A DNA stretch of 12,410 nucleotides from Phoronis ovalis (lineage: Eukaryota > Phoronida > Phoronidae): contig JAOXYB010045359.1 of the NCBI GenBank assembly GCA_028565635.1, positions 1 through 12,410 of the forward strand, read 5' to 3'. Under the pieces are notes generated by a model. That model was not told the DNA's origin. It saw only the letters and a program-made list of their open reading frames with translations, and did no database searches. The position numbers and the translations under genes were made by a program. Positions 1-7,700 of this stretch are shown in pieces; position 1 is the first letter of the stretch, and each line of letters begins with the position of its first letter.

Positions 1-133
1 ACCTTTCAAACAGAAACAACCAAAAAAGCCAGCGCCAAGGAGGAAAAAAGAAAAAATCATAAATTTAAGGTTTTCGCGCTTCTTCCAGCAGGGCCAGACC
101 ACTCTGCCACCACTGTGGTTACATCAATTGTAA
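1..133. other. Window-edge fragment with coding-like composition
   Basis: GC-richer than the DNA that follows. One + frame is open from the edge to TAA at 131-133, basic and Pro/Lys-rich (KKPAPRRKKEK). Another is open for 54 codons to TAA at 163-165. The third contains RPLCHHCGYINC around 101-136, which resembles the start of a retroelement CCHC zinc knuckle but lacks the following His. It may be the tail of a neighbouring gene or a decayed retrotransposon Gag fragment; strand and identity are not resolved. Confidence 0.2.
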
Positions 134-274
134 CCTTATGCCAAATTATGTTATTAAAAAGACACTTTCTTTATTAAAAATAGATATTCTTTTAAAAATC
201 GCTTTTAAAATTAGAAAGAATACTTGATTTTTCATGAATAAGGAAACTTAGACATTGTTTCTCTAGCATTGTGC

Positions 275-292
275 ATTTCCATTTCCATTTCC
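275..292. repeat. Short (ATTTCC)x3 microsatellite
   Basis: Three perfect hexamer copies. No function implied. Confidence 0.9.
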
Positions 293-358
293 ACATTTGA
301 ATGACTGTAGCACTGGCATTAAAATGCATTGATCAAGTGATACGTTTATGAATTCTTA

Positions 359-381
359 GGTCATGGCCCTGGGGTCATGGC
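359..381. repeat. Direct repeat GGTCATGGC, two copies
   Basis: Copies at 359-367 and 373-381 separated by five bases. Shortly downstream ATTAATAGT is repeated in tandem at 411-428. Small local duplications in non-coding DNA. Confidence 0.8.
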
Positions 382-451
382 TTTATTTCTGATATATACC
401 TGAGACTAATATTAATAGTATTAATAGTATCAAAACAAAAAGATATAATTA

Positions 452-2089
452 ATGTTACCTTGCGTTGAAAGAAAAATGTGCTCCAATGATATATTGGCAG
501 GTATGTATTTAGTTTGTTAAATGTAACTGTACCTTTATACCCACCGCAGCCTGTTTAGAACCATTTCACATGCCTGCTCGTATATCCAAATACAGCATGC
601 AAACAAATCTGGTAAACATCCAACACACTAAAGGAATAGGTTAAGAACTTAAGCAAAGTAACAGAATAATATGCAAGTAAATTTGTACGAGGTTCAATGT
701 CAAAGGTGTTAGATTGCCTTTAGGTATTTTAGAGTACCACATTATCAGTATTACCGGAATACGCTGAAAAGGCTGTTCCTCTAAACACACTTCAGCGGCG
801 ATTAGGAAAGATTTTAATCCTATAGACAACACATAATAAATAAAGTTGTATGACGGAGTTTTACCGTATTTATGATTTAAGCTACAAGGGCAAGCACTTG
901 AAATTATCTTCAGTTTTAATTAGTACTACTACTTCACGAAATGATAATATTTGACTGAACAGGAAATTATTACAGGCAGACGGATACGGATTGTGCAATT
1001 TGCGGAATTTACTGTTACTATGCCTATACTAAAACTTGCAAATGGAACCAAAAAAGGAACCTAAACAGTTGCACTTAATTCATGGAAGCATCTTCTTATA
1101 ATCTAATTTCACGTAATATCAGGTGGAGAAGTCTGTGTTGGCGTAAATGAATTAAATGTGTAACAGGATCACGATGCTAGTCGTATAAAGAAAAACAGGT
1201 GCTTTAAATACCATATGGCAAGTGAAGATGATACTGTAACTTTTTTGTTACTTTACTTTAATGGTGTTCATCGGTTTCTATTTTTAGACCTAATGGGGTT
1301 TGTAGTTTAATGGTAGTCGTAGGGTTTAAATGTTTATAGAGAACAGTCTTCTTCTGTTTTTTAAACGAAAGGTAGATAATGTTCTGGTATTCAGTAAATA
1401 GAAGAATTAAGGTTGGTCATTTAAGCAGTATAATCTGGGCATATAATAGGTCTAAAAATATACGTAACTCAAATTTCTAACTTTATGTTTATCAGAAGAC
1501 AAGATTCTCGAAACTAATGAATATAATGCGTGTGATATTTACAAGTTATCGGTTGGCATTTCATTCGAAAGCCTTCAAAAGTTTCAATACTTATTTCAAT
1601 GGATATACCTTTTAGATTATATACAACAGGTGAATTACCGGAGTGAATTACAAGAGCCTTTGACTAGAACATTGAGCATTTATAAGATTTTCCAGTCGAC
1701 CAGAGATCGAATACAGGCATTAAACTTCACAGGAACATTGTTTTCTTTACAGACGCCTTCCAACAAGTTGCAACAACAATAGTGCTGGTTTCTTATCCGT
1801 CCTTTACCTGCTGCGAACACAAGTTTATTTACGATATAATGGATACAATACCGCTATTTGAAGGTAGGCTGTTTTGTGGTGCTTTGCAAATGAACACGTC
1901 TGGGGTGGTAAAAATGTTTATCGATGAAAATTCAAAAGCATCTTTTGTATGAACAATTGAAATGTATAAAAAAATCATTTATAAGGTATGTAAAATTGTG
2001 TCGTTAATTTTCATTTGATTTCAGAAGACGTTAATAGTCAACACCGATATCTACATACCAGTATAAGAAGAATGTCAAGTTTGCTGTGA
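452..2089 (+). CDS. Possible small three-exon gene, about 74 residues, unknown product
   Basis: Speculative model: exon 1 452-500 (ATG at 452, a second in-frame ATG at 476) ends in CAG|GTATGT. Exon 2 1753-1863 follows the acceptor TTGTTTTCTTTACAG and ends in AAG|GTAGGC. Exon 3 begins at 2025 after TTGATTTCAG and stops with TGA at 2087-2089. Both junctions are phase 1 and keep one frame open throughout, including 36 open codons in exon 2. AATAAA follows at 2110-2115, with a T/GT-rich stretch just after it. The peptide starts MLPCVERKMCSNDILA and ends SIRRMSSLL; I recognise no family. The start context at 452 is weak. Short AT-rich ORFs with splice-like signals arise by chance, so it may be non-coding; exon 3 might instead be a 5' exon of the TRIM gene. 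Confidence 0.22.
1630..1651. repeat. Tandem GTGAATTAC pair with 13-bp period
   Basis: GTGAATTAC at 1630-1638 and 1643-1651 with CGGA between. May be a local slip duplication or a paired binding site; nothing else supports either. Confidence 0.7.
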
Positions 2090-2121
2090 TGACACTTGGA
2101 AACGGGCTGAATAAACGGCAG
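2025..2121 (+). other. Candidate exon bounded by acceptor 2023-2024 and donor 2122-2123, possible alternative 5' exon of the TRIM gene
   Basis: Acceptor TTCATTTGATTTCAG and donor CAG|GTTCGT bracket 97 bases. An ATG at 2089 reads MTLGNGLNKRQ to the donor in phase 0. Joined to 4694 it stays in frame through QETDELETK into the main protein, adding 21 residues (20 with the other NAGNAG choice). A five-codon ORF (2072-2089) ends in TGA overlapping that ATG. The same block fits a terminal exon with AATAAA at 2110, so only one of the two readings can be the main one. Confidence 0.2.
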
Positions 2122-2292
2122 GTTCGTTTTCTGTTATTTTTGAATTGCTATGCGTGCGCTATTTAACAGCTGTGATAACCTATTTTTTTTGCTTAACCAC
2201 CAGTATTTTACAACTTGCTACATTTCTCATCGATTCATTAATACAGTTACTAAAGTAACAGATAGAAAATAATAATGAATTGCGACTAGAAA

Positions 2293-2433
2293 TTAACAAT
2301 ATCTCCAAAATAAACCAGCTTTCACATCTCGAGCTTGCTCAAGAACCGGCTCCAGAACTGTTTTAACGTCTGTCAGCCATGCAGGTGACATCTGTTCCAC
2401 TTTTAAATTGTCATAATTTAATTCGTTTGCAAA
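2293..2433 (-). pseudogene. Coding-like 46-codon stretch on the minus strand, unidentified
   Basis: Open from just after a TAA to a TAA at 2295-2293, in a locally GC-richer patch. The translation includes SPAWLTDVKTVLEPVLEQAR and ends GLFWRYC, with a helix-like hydrophobic pattern and two Trp, which looks more like protein than typical AT-rich noise. There is an internal ATG at 2391-2389. No family is recognised. It could be a decayed transposon or gene fragment, or chance. Confidence 0.25.
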
Positions 2434-3573
2434 TTAATTCAAGGTACGGTTTCTGTCACTTGTCTAACTACTGCTTCATGTCCGACTAAGGTTAACACAG
2501 CTTAGCAGCAATACAAAATTGTTAAAATAAATGTTATGTTTGTTCACAAGCGCATATTGTAAGTGAAACAAAAACAATTTTGTTTGTCATTAAAAAGTAA
2601 GATAAAGATGTTTTTTTCTTATCGCCATGTAAATTTCTATCTATACGCGATGTTGTATTTGCAAACATTCGCATACAGTGCACTGATATGAGACTTTTTG
2701 CTATACCAAATACGTTGTATTGGCAGGTATCCTCGAGTTACATCACCAATATTTGTTTTCTTTAGCAAAATGAACAAGAAAAATGTCAAGCAAATAAATG
2801 TCATAATTTATTTCAAGCACCTAAATTGAGTAATTTTATATTAAGTAGCCCAGCTAATAGAAAAAAATTATAAAGAGGCCTTTGTACAACGTTTATTGGT
2901 CGAATAAATTGACATTATCGAATTTAATATCAAAATTGAGGTAAATATTCTTATTGGTATTTAACTAGGCAGATCTCTTGTGCCGCAAGAAGCTAGTAAG
3001 TTCTCTGATGTACGAATCCATTACGATGTTTTACCTGGGCATTTAGACAAATCAGTTTGCTCATCGAAACACGGAAATGATATTTACATGTTCTGTACAT
3101 AAAAAAAAATATGGAAACTGTATCCTCCATTCATTGCTATATATGTTGTTTAAACAAAATAAACACTTAAATTGTATGAATATGTTTAAAATTTATTATT
3201 AAATAGAGGAAGGAATTAAATAGAGTTTATGTAATAAAGTTTAATTAATATCTTTGATCACAGAAACTACTGGATTGTCGTACTTCAATATATAACTTTT
3301 GCGAAGACATTTTGTGAATGAAAGTCAGTGCACTGAGGATTACAGAGAGTATGAAACACTTACAATATCTAACATATGTCATGAAACATATAACAACTTC
3401 AATATGAACAGTGCGGATTGATGTTCTGTTATTTAATCCCGGTATTTAATAGGCTTAACATATTTAGAACTTGAACTATAATAATATCGGCGCTATAAAA
3501 TTACAACGATTTATACGCTATAAACCGGTCAAAGCACCATATTAACATGAAAGTAGATTTGTTACACGTAAAT
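2434..3573. other. AT-rich non-coding DNA, no confident gene
   Basis: Short A/T runs, including nine A at about 3101-3109, and scattered splice-like hexamers (GTAAGT at 2996-3001). A short AACCGGT box occurs at 3523-3529. No supported gene or complete transposon is visible. Confidence 0.6.
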
Positions 3574-3598
3574 CACCGCGGTGTAAAACTTATAAAAG
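3574..3598 (+). promoter_or_regulatory. Candidate core promoter: CACCGCGGTG palindrome and TATAAAAG box
   Basis: TATAAAAG at 3591-3598 is a consensus TATA box, starting eight bases after a perfect 10-bp GC-rich palindrome CACCGCGGTG (3574-3583) in AT-rich surroundings. Initiation would fall near 3620-3630. From there to the GTAAGT donor at 3791 there is no ATG, as expected for a 5' UTR exon. It is therefore a reasonable promoter candidate for the TRIM gene, about 1.1 kb upstream of its start codon. A second TATAAAA lies at 3494-3500. Confidence 0.3.
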
Positions 3599-3790
3599 CC
3601 AGGTGGTAAAACAAAAAAGAAAATAAGAGAATATCTAGGGAATATCCAAAGCCCTCCCCACATCTAACAAAGGGCACAACACACTGTTTGGGAAATTTTG
3701 GCTTAGAATTCGAGAGAATTGATTTGGCATTTGCGAATAAATATACAGTTTAAATATAAAACTTTTTAACAAGTTTTAAATCAAAATAGC

Positions 3791-3796
3791 GTAAGT
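3791..3796 (+). other. Candidate 5' splice donor GTAAGT
   Basis: Full GTAAGT hexamer, preceded by ATAGC. If the TATA box at 3591 is used, this would end a non-coding first exon of about 165 bases, to be joined to 4694 (intron of about 0.9 kb) or to the acceptor at 4201. The -1 base is C rather than G, which weakens it. Confidence 0.28.
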
Positions 3797-4182
3797 ACTA
3801 CTCATCCTCCAAAATAGCAGTGTGGCGATTTGAGACACTAGCTTAGAATTTAACAATTTTTTTCTAAAATGTTTGTATCCATGACTACACAATCTCAAAT
3901 AAACGTCAGTATAAGTTCTTTTATGGTAAAAGAGAACAATTTTATTTTTGTTTTTCCTGACGTCAAAAGCGCCAACGTTCTTTCTCATAATCAGATATGA
4001 TTAATTGTTGTATAATAGAACATCCGGTTATTAGCTCGTAATTTTGCACTGTAATATTGAAATATTATAAAACATTTCTGTACTTGACATAAAATATGTC
4101 CAAATTAGCTATGCTATTTACGCACTTCAGAAAATTGCCATTGTTAGATTTTTTGTATAAATATAACTTCATATTGCTTATG

Positions 4183-4201
4183 TTTATTTGGTTATTTTCA
4201 G
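4183..4201 (+). other. Candidate 3' splice acceptor upstream of the small basic ORF
   Basis: A T-rich run ending TTATTTTCAG with AG at 4200-4201 scores by eye as a good acceptor. It would open an exon containing ATGs at 4222, 4238 and 4292. It could pair with the donor at 3791 to make an extra 5' exon of the TRIM gene. Confidence 0.3.
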
Positions 4202-4291
4202 AAGCATTTACCCCACAGAGGAATGATAATTAGCGAATGATTAATTGTAAACTCTGGAACATTATTGTTTGTCGATAACCAACTGGTTGGA

Positions 4292-4408
4292 ATGAAAATA
4301 AGCAGAAGCAAAAAATTTTATACCAAACCGAAGAAAAAGTATAGTTTATCTTCGCCTCCGGAAGATCTGGTTTGCAGCAGATATTCTTCAGTTTCCCAAG
4401 AAGACTAA
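4292..4408 (+). CDS. Possible 38-residue basic small ORF or alternative 5' coding exon
   Basis: It lies in a block opened by a good acceptor, TTTATTTGGTTATTTTCAG, ending at 4201. The peptide begins MKISRSKKFYTKPKKKYSL and ends in a Ser/acidic part (SSPPEDL..., final SQED). The ATG has G at -3. It is in the same frame as the TRIM CDS but closed by TAA at 4406. A weak donor CTG|GTTTGC (GT at 4370) would join SSPPEDL in phase 0 to QETDELETK and the main protein. It could be an alternative N-terminus, an upstream ORF or chance. Confidence 0.22.
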   Translation: MKISRSKKFYTKPKKKYSLSSPPEDLVCSRYSSVSQED

Positions 4409-4663
4409 GATCCTTCGACGAAATTAAATTAATAGTATACTGCAGACGAACTGATACTGTTGTGAGATAGTTGGATAAAGACGAACCCTACATTATTAGT
4501 GTTCTAGTTAATTTGATTTTCGACTAGACGAGCTGAAATGATATAGCTGTTATAACATTGATCGAAGCCTTTGGACTGCATTAAAAGTCGAACAGATAGG
4601 AAATCAAAATGGAATAAAGTCGAACTGTAGATGTGAAATGTATTAAATTAATATAACACGTAT

Positions 4664-4696
4664 TTCTAACGCTTAAATTTTTATCACTTTCAGCAG
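4664..4696 (+). other. 3' splice site of the main exon: branch point plus tandem NAGNAG acceptor
   Basis: TTCTAAC at 4664-4670 is a near-ideal branch point, about 24 bases before the first AG. A T-rich tract follows, then TTTCAGCAG at 4688-4696. The exon therefore starts at 4694 or 4697. The two choices differ by exactly one CAG codon, or three bases of 5' UTR if translation starts at 4721. An in-frame TAA at 4667-4669 lies inside the intron, so a reading frame entering this exon must come from spliced sequence. Confidence 0.75.
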
Positions 4697-4720
4697 GAAA
4701 CCGACGAACTGGAAACAAAA

Positions 4721-7700
4721 ATGGCCAGCAGTAAATTAATGGATGAAATAAACGAACAGTTCTTACTGTGTAAAATTTGTTTCGAAATACTCAAAAAACC
4801 AAAAACATTAAACTGTATGCATACATTTTGTTCTGACTGCATTGAAAAACATATGAACGCCGAACAAGAGCGCTCTTCATATCGATATAGCATATATTCC
4901 AGAAACGTATCTTGTCCTATTTGTCGGAAAAAGACTGAAATACCGACAGGGGGTATTCGAAGATTACCAGATAATTTTCTCTTGAGCAGCTTAACTGATA
5001 TTATTCTAAGTCGTTCAGGTGGCGAAAAAGGTCCCCCTTGCGAGATTTGTCCACCAAGTGAAATCTCTAATCAAGACGATGTTTTAGCTGTTTCGAAATG
5101 TTTGGATTGTAGTAAATTATTATGTAAAAAGTGCGTGGATTCACATCAAAAAACGAAAGTAACTCACAACCATGATTTATATGATGTTGAAGTAGAAAAA
5201 GATATTCAGTGTAAAGAGCATGAAGGAGAATCAGTTAGATTTTATTGTGAGCCATGTCAGATGTGCGTATGCGTGGTATGCACTTTCCAAGCTCACAAAG
5301 ACCACGAAGTATCCTCGTTTAACGAATGTATAACAAAGCATAAGAATAATTTAGAATATTTAGTGTTACAATGCAAGGAAAAATTAGGAGATATCAAGGC
5401 ACAAATAGACACAATGGCAACCTGTGAGCATTATATCAAAGATACCGAGGAACAGATTCATGATTTGTCAACCGCCTTTACTGCAGTTATTCGAAGCCGC
5501 GAACAACAGCTCATTGACGAAATAAATGAACTTTATGGTGAAGATGCGATGAACTTTTTGGATAAAAAAAACGATTTACAAGATTTGTTAGAAAATATAC
5601 AGAGTACTTGTAACTTAACTGAAATTATGATTAAAGATAAAAGTATCGAAATGATGTTACTACAAAAGGAGATTCAAGGAAAATTGAAAAACTTACTGCA
5701 ATGTGAAATCAAAGATCTTCCGGAGAATTTAAATAAGAGAGTTCGTTTTGTGCACGGAAGTTTGAACTTTGGAGATTTAGCCGTGTGCACTGATCTGGAA
5801 CAAGAGCGCACCGGAGACGAAAAGTGGGATATCTATGAACATATTAAACAAATGCAATTTACAAAGTCTGTTCAGACGGAGTTAGCTAACACTATAGACT
5901 CTACAACTAGCATGGGCTGTGATGTAAAGGGTTGCATGTTAGATAAAACCATGCAGACCAGACATAATAAAATGATTGAAAAGGAAACGAATACATCCGT
6001 TACGAAGTGTGAAAATAAATCTAATATGACAGATCCACCTTCAGTGAGAAACATTGCCATTTTAACCGATGAAAAGAAAACAGGTACTGCTGTCACTCAG
6101 ACGGATAAAATTCGAAAAAGTGATGTACACATTCAAGTCAAACCACAAATATTCCTATACGATAAGCAAACACTTACGCCATCTAGTATTAGTATTGACA
6201 GACATACTATGACAGAAGCGAAGGAAACTAAGGAAAAACATACGTTTACAATTACATCTACTTTGGAAACAGGCACTGATCCGGATAATGAGTTATCTAA
6301 ATTGGTACACAAACCTGACACTTCTGAAAAAGAAACAACAACTGAAAATTCTAACTGTAATGTTGGGACCTGTACTGATCACATCGTAGCGACATCTGTC
6401 GCTGTAGAAGCAAAAACAGATATAGTTACAACTGGAACTTCTATGTCATCGCGTGTAGAAGTACACAACCAGGATTCCATGACAAATATAAAGGAAACAA
6501 GTAACGCAGGTACTTGTACAAAAGTTACTATAACTAATTCTCAGGGAACAGAAATGCCACCGCTAGAACAATGCGATGTTGCCATGGAAACTGATAAAAA
6601 ATACTATAAAGAATTCGGAATTATGACAACACCAAAAATAGAACACAAAAGTACGGAAATTGAGTTTCCATCTGTAACTGATGCACACACTATGACCTTT
6701 AAATCAGAAACGAAAGATCTGGGAACAATTACTACTAAGACTGAGCTAATAAACCAAGAAACGTCTATGCCTAAAATAACAACAACAAATCAAGCGGTAG
6801 AAACGATAAATTCAGGCTTATTTACCTCAGATAGTGGAACGAACACCGCGTTATTACAAACAGTTGATAAAGCTGTAATTACACAAATTGAGCAAATAGA
6901 TAAAGTTACCAATACTACGTTTATTCAATTAGTGAATTCCAGTATGCAGTCGGAAATATTAGATACATCTGAAATTGGAATAGGTGATATGCTGGTGGAC
7001 ACTACAGACCAAAGTACCGAGACTACAAAAACGGAACTAATGGATCATTATACAGAAACCGCCATGGAAACGATGGATAAATTTACGTGGATGCCACAAA
7101 CTCATTATAAAACCGTCGCCATAGGAACAGCAAATGTTTTGGTAGCTGACACTGGTAATGATCCTATCGAAATTGAAATGAAACATGAGAATGTTGGAAC
7201 GTCTGTAGAATTACAAGAAATTGGTACATCAATGCCTATTGTAGAATTTACGGAAATGTGTACAGGAACTCCTTCTGTTTTTCTTACAGACGCTACAACC
7301 GGTATGCCAGTGATAGAGATAACAGAAACAGCTACTGGAACACCATTATTTTCAGTGACCGATAGATACACAGAAATGGCTATTATTGAAAACTTAGATC
7401 AAAGTACAGAAACACACTGCGCTGTAACAAGTAACGCTCATACGTCAACTAATAGAATAGAATTCAGTGACAAGCAAACGTTAGTGTCACCTGACGCCGT
7501 TTGTGTTGGTGTTTCCACGGAGGAAATTGCAAGAAGCGATACGGGAACTGTTGTAAAACCTGACGTAGCTTCTGTTGGTACATCAACTATTGCAGTAGAA
7601 TTTACCGATTCTAAAAGCGGTTCTGATATTATAAACACAGTAGACGCAGCTGTTGGTATTAGTAACGTCACGACCAGTGACAAGTGTAGTGACACCGAAC

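Larger units (their letters stand above)
134..1740. other. AT-rich intergenic or intronic DNA, no confident gene
   Basis: Apart from the proposed first small exon (452-500) and minor repeats I see no supported gene, tRNA or complete mobile element. Overlapping AATAAA signals occur at 835-844 (AATAAATAAA), but no coding sequence before them justifies calling a gene end. All three + frames are unusually open around 951-1078 without a recognisable product. Confidence 0.6.

Noticed and set aside
641-832. 63-codon minus-strand ORF
   Set aside because: Leu/Ile-rich chance ORF in AT-rich DNA without homology cues.
835-844. AATAAATAAA as the end of a left-hand gene
   Set aside because: No coding exon on the + strand leads into it; such strings are frequent in AT-rich DNA.
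951-1078. All three + frames open for 25-38 codons, one Cys-rich (CAICGIYC)
   Set aside because: No start context, no recognisable motif and no flanking splice signals that make a consistent exon; likely chance.
3776-3988. 70-codon minus-strand ORF, Lys/Tyr/Leu-rich
   Set aside because: No family recognised, AT-driven composition, no supporting splice or polyA context. It also overlaps the proposed GTAAGT donor on the other strand.
7226-7477. CRISPR array or satellite DNA
   Set aside because: The 36-bp period is codon-phased within an open reading frame, the units diverge at DNA level, and there are no spacers.
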